DNA from: Haematobia irritans
Taxonomy: Eukaryota > Arthropoda > Insecta > Diptera > Muscidae
Direction: 5' to 3'
DNA length: 64,000 nt
Assembly (NCBI RefSeq): GCF_050003625.1
Contig: NC_134398.1
Location: 60,411,641-60,475,640, forward strand
Below the pieces are notes generated by a model, which saw only the letters and a list, made by a program, of their open reading frames with translations, was not told the origin of the DNA and did no database searches. Within the stretch, counting starts at the first letter, position 1. Each line of letters begins with the position of its first letter. Both the position numbers and the translations under genes were made by a program. Shown piece by piece: positions 54,076 to 64,000 of the stretch.

Positions 54076-54318
54076 ACTGAATTATATACGTATTTAATCG
54101 GCCTTTTGTTTTTTGTTTAATATATACCCCTTATGGACTAACTTACAATTTAGAAGACAGTGTTAAAAAGTTTTGCGATACCTTGTCATCGGCAAGTGTT
54201 ATCGCAACCCAAGTAATTCGATTGTGGATGACAGCCTTTAGTAGAAGTTCCTACGCAATCCATGGTGGAGGGTACATAAGATTCGGCCTGGCCGAACTTA
54301 CGGCCGTATATACTTGTT

Positions 54319-56340
54319 ACCAATTGAAACCGCCATAAAACATGGCTCTTCTATTGCGAACCTACCAGCAAAAACTACAACTCATTACAATTAACATTAC
54401 CGAAAGTAAAACTCTCATAACTCATTGTGTTACATTGCGATGAGTTATAATGAATAACTCTTTATACACTATTTATTTCATGGTCGAAGGTATCCAGGGG
54501 GTGAAGTACTTTCCTACTACGACATACGTAATGTAATCCGGATCGATGCCAATTAATAAGTGGTTAATACTTTTTAATTAGACTTGCCAACAACATTACC
54601 GGTTAATGAGAGTTTTTGATGGGTATTAAACCCCCTTTTTCGTCGGTTTTTCGATGGAGTATGTTCATTTTAGTGATAGAGATAACCTCAACACAATTCC
54701 TGAAATGGTTTTTATATATCAGTATAGAAAGAACATTGATACTCTTTTTTTCCTGCATGGCTTAATCACTTACTGGTGGATTTGATTCTTTTTTAAATCA
54801 TTGGTATTTCGAATTTCTGAACTTGATAAAGATATCATTACACTCAGAGAAGAGTGAACCCATTAGCGAGTTATTTTTAACTAACCAGTGTTAATATTGA
54901 ACTTCGTATGTCGCTAAAGAGTAAGTAAAAGTAAGTTCAACATTTTCCTATACGTTAGTAATTTGTTTTAACTTTTGTCAAGTTCAAATTTAACTGTTCA
55001 GAAGTAAAAAATTAACTAAATAATACATTTTTTGAAAACGGAAAAAATAATATTTCGCATTTTCTAGACCACCTGGTGACTTGGAGCAAGGAGACCTCAA
55101 GGGGAAGGATCCCAATTTCTACGTGTCATATTATATTAGTACAAATCACTTACTCTTCTGTGGTGGTACAAATCCTTTAGAATCATTTATCAGATTTTAT
55201 TTTTATCGTTTTATAAAATTTTACCTTTTGTCCGGACGGAGGATCTAACCGCGTACCATCATTTTTCTAACTAAACACACTAATCCACTGGGCCACTTAG
55301 CTCTTACACTTATCAACAACTAAATGTGATTTTGATTATTCTTTTCTTGCTTGGCTGCATGTATTCATTAACACATACAGTCAAGGGTGTCTATTTTTAG
55401 AAACACCACACCAGCACATGTTTCGGAGACAAACTTTTGCCTAGAAGTAGATTCACTCAACGGTAGTTAGAATTGACATTCATCGTTAGTTTATTTATAC
55501 TAAAAATGGAAATTTCGTGTCCAACTAGACTTCGTAGTATTGCACAGTAAAAGTTCAGTAACGCTGAGAAACTTCTTCGTACGTTCGAGAAAATTCGTAT
55601 TCCCTGTTATTATATTTGCTTCAGTCCATTTACGAACTCATTGGGAGTTCTTAACCATTTTGCTGGTAATGGCCGTAAGTTCAATATACTTCCACTGAGT
55701 TAACTTTGTTCATCAATAGTTAAATTTAACTAACAGTGAGTAAAATTTTGAACTACTCAATATTATGGAATTTACTTGTAGTTAGGACGTTAAATTTTCT
55801 GAGTGTAAAAACGTTTGTAGTAAGTTCACAAAAGCACTCATAACTAAATATTAATATTTCCAAATTTAATGTCAAAAAAAGGTTTTCTCCACTAAAAAAA
55901 AAAAAAAAATATTTTGCAATTTGAAAGACATTACTGATCGAAATGAATTGGATGAAAGGAACTGATCAAGGTGTACACTTGAATAGAGGTTCATAATTTA
56001 ATAAAATTAAAAATGCTTCAAATCAATACATAAAAGTTCTATAATACATCTTTGGAAGTTATTTTTTTTAGTAGAGAATTGAATTTTAGCTGGCTTTAGT
56101 AGTGTTTGTGGAGGGAGGTGGTATGTTAGAATTTGTACTATATTTTTGGTGCTTTTTGCCCTTCGAGAGTAACGAATTACGGAAAAACACGCTCACGAAA
56201 ATAGTCCCGCTTACGAACATAAAATGCTTAGGAGTTGAATTCATTTAAAATTGTTGTGATATCCTAAGTGTTAAAAGTTTTATAACGCTCTCGATTTTAA
56301 TCATACTCATGTTTTCAGTGAGGTTCTGTAGGTAAATTAC
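54319..56340. other. Anonymous AT-rich DNA, unit B counterpart of 10487..12430
   Basis: Collinear with unit A with small indels (for example an extra segment near 55668..55704). No gene seen. A tRNA-like segment with a damaged box B is at 55231..55303 on the minus strand. Confidence 0.5.
55231..55303 (-). repeat. tRNA-derived SINE head, unit B copy
   Basis: Paralogue of 11402..11474. Box A (TGGCCCAGTGG) is kept, box B is changed to GGTTAGATCC. Confidence 0.45.
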
Positions 56341-56572
56341 TCATAAAATTTTTCGTGAGTCACGCGGTTTTTCGCGAGTCACGACATTTTTCGTGAGTCA
56401 CGATATTTTTCGTGAGTCACGACATTTAAAAGATTTTCGTGCGTAAGTACAAATATTCTTTTCGTGAGCGTGCATGAGCGTGAGTCCTACCAAAAAATAT
56501 GGTGCGTGAGTGTGCGTGAATAAGATTTTTCCGTCATGAGTGTGAGCAAAATATTACTCACGTGCACACCTC
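56340..56572. repeat. CGTGAGTCACG palindrome cluster, unit B
   Basis: Same four spaced copies as in unit A, three with perfect TGAGTCA. The GTGCGTGAGTG part is shortened. Confidence 0.6.
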
Positions 56573-56634
56573 TAGCAGAAACACATTAAAAACACGAAAT
56601 CAGAATCCAATCACAAAGACTTCGATCAACCATA

Positions 56635-57856
56635 TTGCGAGGGAGCCACCGTGGTACCATTGCATGCCCGCCTTGCATACACAAGGTCGTGGGTTCGATT
56701 CCTGCTTCGACCGAACACCAAACAGTTTTTCAGCGGTGGATTATCCCACCTCAGTAATGCTGGTGACATTTCTGAGGGTTTCAAAGCTTCTCTAAGTGGT
56801 TTCACTGCAATATGGAACGCCGTTCGGACTCGGCTATAAAAAGGAGGGCAGCACTCAGTGATAAGAGAGAAGTTCACCAATGTGGTATCACAATGGACTG
56901 ACCCTGCCAGCATTTCAATGTTCCATTTCATCCTCATCGCTACCACAGACTCGTAAGTGACACTGCAACAATCCCCAACTGTGATAGTATTTTGCCATCA
57001 CTATTCGCATGAAAGTATTTGCCATCACTATTGTTACAAGAGCCATTTTATATTTTGTGAAACACCAAGCGCAACTGGCTTATTATAATTTATTTCAATG
57101 AAAACGAAAATAAAGTGCTGAAAACATAGTTATTACGGTTAAAATTGTGAAAAGTAAATTGGTGAACAATTTTTGACTTTCCAAATGGAATAAAGTGATA
57201 GTTTTCCAAATATTTTTCCAGACACGCTGCCTCCATTGGGAATAAAAGTACTGGATGATAGACGCTACAACATTTAACTTACAACTTGTAACTCAACATC
57301 AATCTCTTATTAATGCATAAAAATGTGTTAAATGTGATGTGATAGCCGTATAAATGTTATATTTATGAGAATTTATAAATGTTTCATAAAATTAATAAAC
57401 ATCCAAACAATCGTGTTGTACTTGACCACAATGATTCTTTTACAACTACCTTAAAATGCACTTTGTCTGATTGTTTGAAGGGGCTCTTATTGGCGTCCTT
57501 CTAAATGTATCGAGAAGGGCTCCTAATAATTACACTCATGCGATACTTTTTTGTAGTAACTTGGCGTGGTACAACTTCTCAATAGTGACGGCGCTTTTCC
57601 GAGGAGTTTTGGATATCGTATACGACTGTTTTCGACGTAGTGGGGATTCTCTGAAGCGCCCCCAAATTCAAAAAATGTTGGCAGGGGAATAGTCTAAGTG
57701 AGCCTGATACAACGAATATCCTCAGGATTGCAAGACGTATGTTAGATGTTATGGCCGTCCAGATTTGTTCATAACATTTAAGAGAGAAGTTCACCAATGT
57801 GGTATCACAATGGACTGAATAGTCTAGGTGAGTCTGTAACATCGGGCTGCCACCTA
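56635..57856 (+). mobile_element. tRNA-derived SINE, unit B, interrupted
   Basis: Paralogue of 12735..13206 with perfect box B at 56691..56701. Lost about 35 bp after AAAAAGGAGG. Interrupted by the TIR element at 56902..57686 and, in its CCTAACC tail, by the element at 57858. Confidence 0.6.
56902..57686. mobile_element. Unassigned TIR element, CCCTGCCARCATTT ends
   Basis: 785 bp with ends CCCTGCCAGCATTT and, reversed, CCCTGCCAACATTTTTTG. Flanks GA at 56900..56901 and 57687..57688; unit A reads GGACTGAATAGTC without the insert, showing a 2-bp duplication. Short frames inside have no motif. Superfamily not recognised. Confidence 0.7.
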
Positions 57857-57857
57857 A

Positions 57858-58862
57858 AGCGGTCCTTAGACGGTCGGATAAACACTCCGACAGAGGTTCG
57901 TCTATTTGTTGTGTGTTCGTTCAAGTTTTGCCCTTAAGGCCGGTATGCACCTCTAGCGAAATTTTCGGTAGCAAAAAATTATTTAAGTCTACAACAAAAA
58001 ATCAGGGCTGTGTACACAAATTTTAAACCAGCTAATCGCTTTTAAAAATTGTTAATATATGTTCCAAATATTCCTCAAATAAATTGTTTATTATTTACAG
58101 ACCTTTTAAAACTTTTACGCACACAATGATTGTAATAAATTAAACGTTTGCTGCCAAAATATGCTTTTGACAACCCTGTTATTTTCATTAGAGGTGCGTA
58201 CCAGCTTACGAAATTGAACGCTACCGAAAATTTCGTTAGCATAAATAGCAATGCATTTCTTATGGGAATGAAATTTTTCGCTAGAGGTGCATACCGGCCT
58301 TTACACTGCACGAACAAATGTGATGACAACATGAAAAAATAAGAAGAAGCATAAACAAACAATGAAGTTGTACGAAAATTTATGGGTGAAACTATTTTTT
58401 ACTGAAAAAATGGAAGAAATAATAAAAAAAAATCCTGGTACATGTGTCAAAGCAATGATTCCTGAAGTAATCCACATTTAATATATTATTAAATTACTTG
58501 ATGAATTTCAAAATACTTGTCGCCTGGTTTCCCATTGATTGGAAATGGAATTTTTCCACGTTTTTGCCACAATACTGGTTTAGATTTATATATTTCTTTA
58601 ATTTTCAACCAGAATTGGCGATCCATCATTAATTTCATTGCAGAAATGCCTGTTTTTAATGTAGAAATAAATTTGTCTTTGATAATGTTTGTCGAACATC
58701 CCCTTACACATAATGATTTGTACCACCCAACCAGAAAAAATCAAAGTTGTTTTGATTTTATGCCAACACGTTCCCGCGACAGCCGAACACGACCTTATAC
58801 TATCGGATTTGTCGCCGCAACGTGTTGTGTCGCAGGGTTCATCCCACCGTATAAGGTGCCCT
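57858..58862. mobile_element. Harbinger-like non-autonomous element
   Basis: Flanked by TAA at 57855..57857 and 58863..58865; unit A has one TAA in the SINE tail at 13195..13197. Imperfect inverted ends AGCGGTCCTTAGACGG and AGGGCACCTTATACGG. A 3-bp TWA duplication is typical of PIF/Harbinger. No transposase. A MITE is nested at 57937. Confidence 0.7.
57937..58300. mobile_element. Harbinger-type MITE nested in another Harbinger-like element
   Basis: 364 bp, same family as 17914..18268 but inverted. TTA on both sides (57934..57936 and 58301..58303). Ends AGGCCGGTATGCACCTCTAG on both strands. Confidence 0.78.
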
Positions 58863-58871
58863 TAACCTAAC

Positions 58872-59800
58872 CTAAACCTTTTTGGTGAAACGAGATATTG
58901 GATGTACTCCGTTGAACGGCAGAAGCGAGGCCTTCCCCATGCTTATATATTAATTTGGCTGACTCCTGGTGGCGCTGGAAAAATTTTTTTGATATCTCTT
59001 ATTCTCGCGAAAATTCGTGCTGAAGGCTATATTGCTTTGGGCATAGCATCTTCTGGAATTGCAGCAATACTTCTGGATGGCGGTAGAACAGCACATTCTG
59101 CACTCAAAGTACCTCTAAACATTCAATTTACCGAAACTCATACAAGTAACATACGGAAAGATTCTTCTATGGGGAAAGTCCTACAACCTTGCAAGATAAT
59201 TGTGTGGGATGAGTGTAAAATATGGCCCATAAAAATTCATTGGAGGCCCTGGATATGACATCAAAAGACTTCAGAAGCAATGGGCAAATATTTGGGATAG
59301 CGCTTTTGTTACTAGCAGGCGACTTTCGCCAGACATTGCCAGTAGTTCCCCGATCAACTCCTGCGACGAATGCCTGAAATCCTCATTTCTCTGGGGACAC
59401 GTTAAATTTTTGCGATTGACAACAAATATAAGGTTTCAACTTCAAAATGATGCCTCTGCTGCTCAATTTTAAAAAAGCGATTTTAAATGTAGGCAATGGG
59501 AAAATTCCTATGGAACCCTCAACGAACTGCATATCATTTCCTCCACATTTTTGCAAAATGGTGGAATCATTAGAAGATCTAATAACAAGCGTATGTTCAA
59601 ACTAACTAAAAAAATCAAGATTTTTTACAAGAGCAATACTAGCGGCGAAAAATGTCGATGTTAATATTACCAACAGCAAAGTTTTGCAAAAAATTCCTGG
59701 AGGTGTTATTACTTATAAAAATACCTATTCAACCGTCGAACGAAACGGACGTGTTTTTTCAATAGCGGATAAACTCATCGTAATAGGTACCTACTAAGAA
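58872..59800 (+). pseudogene. Helitron Rep-helicase remnant, copy B
   Basis: As in unit A, but with the stretch after SSGIAA kept (LLDGGRTAHSALKVPLNIQF). The HUH motif again reads HAY, and Walker A reads GGAGKI. Frameshifts follow at the DEC segment and after it. The shared HUH change and Rep-helicase junction predate the segmental duplication. Confidence 0.8.
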
Positions 59801-59829
59801 TTTCATGTGTGGTGGGATATTAAGCCATC

Positions 59830-60324
59830 ATGCAGCGAAATTCAAAGTCATCCACTGGATTGCTAACTTCAGGGCCCAGTGGACGGGTATCGACTGGAGT
59901 TATAAATCTGGGCAATGACCAAGAGTTATGCCCAATTAGTCGACCTGTAGACGGGTCGACGGGTGGCGACACTCTGACAAGTCGAACTTTTTCTAAGGTA
60001 ACGACATCAAAAGGAGGCAATCCCTCATGAAAGAGATTCAAGGAACGCAGAAATGCTTTGTTTATCCTAAAGAAGCACCCAAGCACGCTGTCGGCTAAAC
60101 AAAGCGATTCCTTAAAATGGGCTCAAGGAATTCTTGAGACTGGAAAAAGGGAACGATCGCCGGATGAGCTGCAATCCTCCAAAAGGGATCAAAGATCGTT
60201 TGCCTCAGTTGCTAAAGACAGCCTTGTGATGGCTATCATTAATAAAGGAGCATTGGACGGTATGGTTCCAAAGCAAAAATGGGGGCAATTGAGAATGCTC
60301 TTTCTGTCGTCTACTCACAGGTGA
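59830..60324 (+). pseudogene. LINE ORF1 remnant, copy B
   Basis: Same protein segments as copy A in two frames: 59830..60030 ends at a TGA that replaces an Arg codon of copy A (KGGNPS-stop), and 60058..60324 carries RSFASVAKDSLVMAIINKG. Nine bases are missing near 60076. Confidence 0.6.
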
Positions 60325-60525
60325 TCAGCTAAAGGATTCAGAAATGGACAACCCTCTGTCAGAATCAGAAGTAAGCGGATCCTCTTGCGAAGTCGAGGGA
60401 GATACCAAAGTTGAAGACATGGATAGATACCGTATGCGTGAGAACTCACCAAAGTTGAACCTATGGTTATAGCGAGAGTCACCGAGATGATCTTAATGAC
60501 TCAATTGAAGCGGCTGATGTGACGG

Positions 60526-61080
60526 TTGTTGAAAATCTCGATGGTCCTACGGATCCTCCAGATAAATCTTCATCATTGTAAGGCTGCATGTGCTGCCTTA
60601 AAAGTTCTCCTGATGAAAGGGGACATAGACATAGTTCTTATTCAAGAACCATATGTTTATGACACTGTCGTTGCCAATTTAGAAATAGCCAAATGCAAAT
60701 ATTGGGTATCTTCGGTCTACATGGGACATGACAGGGAGATGCCTCCATGTGCCGTTAAGACCTTAGTTGAGGAGTCACTGAAAACAAAGACGGAACTCAT
60801 TATGGGATGCGATGCGAATGAGCATCATAGTATATGGGGAAGTAGTGATACTAATGCAAGGGGAGAGTCGCTAATAGAGTTTATTTTGCGTACTAATCTG
60901 GTAGTTTGCAACAAGGGACATGCCCCAACCTTTGTCACTAAAAACAGGCAAGAGGTTTTGGACATCACCTTGGCCTCGCAAGAACTGAATGAAATGATAT
61001 CTGAGTGGCAGGTTTGAAGTGAACACAGCTTCTCAGATCATCGCTACATCAGTTTCAAATTTGATGTTCATACCACCAAC
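60526..61080 (+). pseudogene. LINE ORF2 endonuclease domain, copy B
   Basis: QINLHHCKAA, LIQEPYVY and GCDANEHHSIWG as in copy A, with an in-frame deletion joining EPYVY to DTVVANLEIA. TGA at 61015..61017 before SEHSFSDHRY. Confidence 0.75.
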
Positions 61081-61214
61081 ACCATATTTCCGCCAAATGT
61101 TAGGAAAGCTGACTGGAATAGGTATAGGGAATCGTTCAATATGATGATACCGGAAATAACAGAGACAAATATGAGAAATGTGCAAGATATCGAACACGCA
61201 GTGGGCGGATTACT

Positions 61215-61482
61215 TCAAATGGTCTTTCAAATTTCTTGTCTTCAACAAATTTTCCAATAGGTTTGAAGCATTAAAATAAAAATTAGTTTGAAAAGTTGTT
61301 GCAAATATGTTGAGAAATTGTTGCTAACGTGTTGAATTCTACTGTTGAGGGTAATGTCTGTTTTTTGTTGAGAACGCGATTTTCTCAACAATTTCTCAAA
61401 TTGAATTCTAAGGTAATTCTTTAAAATAATGTTTGAAAGCGTATTGAATATAAGCGTTTCTCCAATGCTTGTGTTTATTGGG
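61215..61482. mobile_element. Left-truncated CCCAAYAAACACA MITE in the LINE
   Basis: Same insertion as 15697..16043, but a deletion removed its left end together with adjacent LINE sequence. The right end CTTGTGTTTATTGGG and the inner hairpin (about 61368) remain. Confidence 0.75.
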
Positions 61483-61557
61483 AAGGGGGAAAAATCGACC
61501 ACCATGGTGGTCTACGGAATTAAGTAATATGAGGAAATCCTTCATGAAGCTCTTTAA

Positions 61558-62075
61558 CCTTTTCACTACCGAAATAAACCTAATGATAAAAACTTTTATA
61601 TTTCTTCTATTTTTACTTGTACTAACAGCATGTAGAACAAAAATTGTCATTTTGAAAACCTACCTCAATTACTTCAAGAGCTATATGAGCTTGTTCTGAA
61701 AACTTGATTCTTGAATTGTGACCAAATGGCCTTACGAAAATAAGCGTCATTTGGCCTATAATATATTTCAAAGTGTGAGAAAAAAATACAAAAAAGAACC
61801 CGTAAAAATATCAGCTATAGTTTTTGTATAAATGTCCATTTACTAGAAACATGCAGTACAAAAATGGTCTCGAATTTTCGTATTTTTCGTTTCTTGTTAA
61901 AGTAGTTTATAAAAATGTATTTTAGACCTCACCAATATGGACAATATTTATAGCTTATTTAGATGTAAGCCTCTACTTTAAAATAACATCGAGAAATAAA
62001 TCGAAACTAAGTGGGAAAATAGAATTTGGTGTCTTTTTCGAATGTCCTTCTAAGTGGACATCAGTAGTGAAAGGG
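61558..62075. mobile_element. piggyBac-like MITE, unit B
   Basis: Paralogue of 16119..16636 with TTAA at 61554..61557 and 62076..62079. Confidence 0.75.
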
Positions 62076-62367
62076 TTAACAAGGCAAAGTCCACTAGAGC
62101 CCCTGAGGATTGGGACGCTTACAAGAAGAATCTGAGAGGATACAAGTGAGAACTGAGAAATGCTCAGCATAACTCTTGGAATGATTACTGCAGCAGTATT
62201 GAGAATACGTCCGAGGCTTCCAGACTACGGAAGGTTCTAGCATCCACCAACTCCGCTCCAGGTTTCATAAAAACATCGGAGGGCATTTGGACAACGCCCA
62301 GTGAGGAGACGCTGGAGGTACTATTGGTCACACATTTTCCTGGAAATCAGGTTCTGGCGGTGTCACA

Positions 62368-63669
62368 GTGGCTCAGCGGTCGTGTCCTATCGCGGAAATT
62401 GTATCGGAATCTAGAATAAGATGGGCGTTAAACAGCTTTGGACCATTCAAATCCCCCGGACCTGATGGAATTACTCCGGCGGAGTTACAAGCAGTGACTG
62501 ACAAAATTATCCCCTGGTTGTCGGCGATATATAAAGGATGTATCAACTTATCATATATTCCAGGAAAGTGGAGGGAAACAAAAGTCGTTTTCATACCTAA
62601 AGCGGGAGTTGTATCACCTCTTCTTTGGAATGTTGCTATAAACGACCTTCTGGTTTCCCTAGAAAAAGAAAGGATGCAAGTGGTGGCATACGCAGATGAT
62701 GTGGCGCTAGCAGTCAGGGGAAAATTCCCATCAACAGTTGGAGGTATTATACAGAGAGCCCTCCGGATGACTGAGAAATGGGCGAAAGATAATGGTCTTG
62801 GGGTAAATCCTGCTAAGACAGAACTAGTCATGTACTGCAAAGATCGCAAAACTCCCACGTTTAGGCCCATTTCCTTAGGGGGTATTGAAATTCCCTTTAG
62901 TGAGTGTGCAAAATACCTTGGCGTTATTTTGGACAGGAAGCTGAACTTTAAGCTTAATAATGAAGAAAGGGCGAGGAAAGCAACAATAGCTTTATACTCG
63001 TGCAAAAAGGCAATAGGGAAAAAGTGGGGACTAAAACCAAAAATTGTGCCTTGGCTATACACGGCAGTGGTTAGACCTACAATGCTATATGGTGTTGTAG
63101 TCTGGTGGCCGGCACTTCACCAGCCGACAAGTTTAGACAAAGTTCAGCGTATGGCGTGTTTGTGTATCTCAGGTGCATTCAGCAAGACAGGAACAAACTC
63201 CCTTAATGTCATACTGCATCTATTGCCTTTAGACATTTTGGCCAAACAGTCAGCTGCAACAACGGCTGTGCGGTTGCGCGAGCTATCGCTGTGGTCGGAA
63301 AAAAGTTACGGTCACAGTTCGGTCCTCAAAATAATGCCAGATGTGCCTAACGTAGTGGATTACACTTTGGCGAGTCCACTTTTCGACAAAAAGTTTGAGA
63401 CTCTAATCCCCAACAGTGAGACGTGGTGCACACAGACCCCGGGGAATAAAGAATATATAGATTTGTACACTGATGGCTCCAATTTGGATGGACAATTGGG
63501 TTTCGGAGTATATTCTAATGATCTGGAACTTCGAATAGCGAAAAGATTACCTAATCACTGTAGAGTTTTTCAGGCTGAAATATTAGCAATAAGAGAGGTG
63601 GCGGATTGGCTGAGAAGTGTTCCAAAAAATGTAGAGATAATAAATACTCAGACAGTCAACCTGCAATAA
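62368..63669 (+). pseudogene. LINE RT-RNase H remnant, copy B
   Basis: RT as in copy A (SPGPDGITPAEL, in-frame loss between FIPKAG and SPLLWN, YADD). The frame then continues through the thumb region to an RNase H domain with DLYTDGSNLDGQLGFGVY (first catalytic Asp) and FQAEILAIREVADW (Glu). A frameshift near 63645 ends the frame before the SDSQ motif. Confidence 0.8.
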
Positions 63670-64000
63670 AATCCTTGGACTCTGTGTTCCTTAACTCGAA
63701 CACGGCCATCGACTTCCGCAAATCTCTCAATGAGATGGCTGAGCAATACAATATTCACCTAATATGGGTGCCTGGTCATAGGAACATACCGGGGAACTGC
63801 GAAGCAGATGAGTTGGCAAGGCTAGGGACTACCTTACATATTCCAGGGGAACTAGAATCTGTTGGTATGCCCCTGGCTACCTGCAAGCTCATGCTGCGTG
63901 AGAAGGCTGTTATGATGGCAAATGTTCGACGGGAGAATTGCAAGGGCTGTAACGACACCAAGCAAATATGGCCCCATTTAAACTTAAACCGCACACTAGA
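63640..64000 (+). pseudogene. LINE RNase H C-terminal part, frame-shifted
   Basis: Continues the RNase H in another frame: YSDSQPAIKSLDSVF (third catalytic region), IHLIWVPGHRNIPGNCEADE (HxxxGNxxAD motif), then the ORF2 tail. It runs off the window. Confidence 0.75.

Larger units (their letters stand above)
52531..54317 (+). mobile_element. Helentron-like element, family F2
   Basis: Inserted in a T run with no target duplication: unit A reads CCTTTTTTACCAATT at 10479, and the insert lies between two T residues, as known for Helentrons. The 5' end TATACCCTCCACCATAGG forms a hairpin with GGGGGTATA; then come (GTCC/GTCT)n at 52661..52701, a 153-bp minisatellite, a 30-bp minisatellite and, near the 3' end, GGTGGAGGGTA, the hairpin TTCGGCCTGGCCGAA and terminal ATACTTGT. 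No Rep-helicase. Confidence 0.75.
59831..64000 (+). mobile_element. RNase H-type LINE, copy B, dead, continues past the window
   Basis: Paralogue of 14130..17796 that retains the RNase H domain. Same endonuclease stop, RT deletion and piggyBac-like MITE. Additional deletions here: about 130 bp in the endonuclease (at 60660) and the junction around 61215. The 3' end is outside the window. Confidence 0.75.

Overview
The window looks like repeat-rich, AT-rich genomic DNA of a calyptrate fly, most likely a muscid such as Musca, Stomoxys or Haematobia. The species is an inference. The reasons are spliced C2H2 genes of the dipteran ZAD/grauzone type with introns of 50-70 bp, fly-type mariner elements, Helentron-like repeats carrying (GTCY)n microsatellites, and tRNA-derived SINEs. 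I see no bacterial genes, rRNA, functional tRNA or CRISPR array.

Layout: there are two direct copies of one ancestral segment. Unit A (1 to about 17,796) begins inside gene A, a grauzone-like zinc-finger gene whose 5' end lies outside the window. It continues through Helentron-like repeats, SINEs, a dead Helitron and a dead RNase H-bearing LINE. Unit B begins with the complete paralogue (ATG 21,248 to stop 25,703; four exons, 555 codons, ZAD plus ten fingers). It carries the same downstream order as far as the LINE, which runs off the window end. Between the two units (17,797-21,247) lie a chimeric LINE scrap, two TIR elements and the probable promoter of gene B.

Unit B is far longer because it took insertions that unit A lacks, so unit A supplies a pre-insertion sequence for most of them. 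These are two mariner families, a 12.9 kb Ty3/Gypsy retrotransposon nested in one mariner (intact gag and pol, 2.63 kb LTRs), a TIR family with 2-bp target duplications, a Helentron-like element inserted between two T residues, and Harbinger-like elements. Unit A has its own changes: a hAT-like insertion with an 8-bp target duplication, and a 4,126-bp tandem duplication that copied the last coding exon of gene A. In unit B a 2,511-bp block with a mariner is present three times in tandem.

The only convincing host genes are the two zinc-finger paralogues. They differ mainly at DNA-reading helix positions of fingers 2-4 and become nearly identical downstream of about position 705. The rest is mobile DNA. 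Its most unusual parts are in-frame transposase derivatives without a DNA-binding domain in both mariner families, and a TIR element built of repeated splice-signal-like modules.
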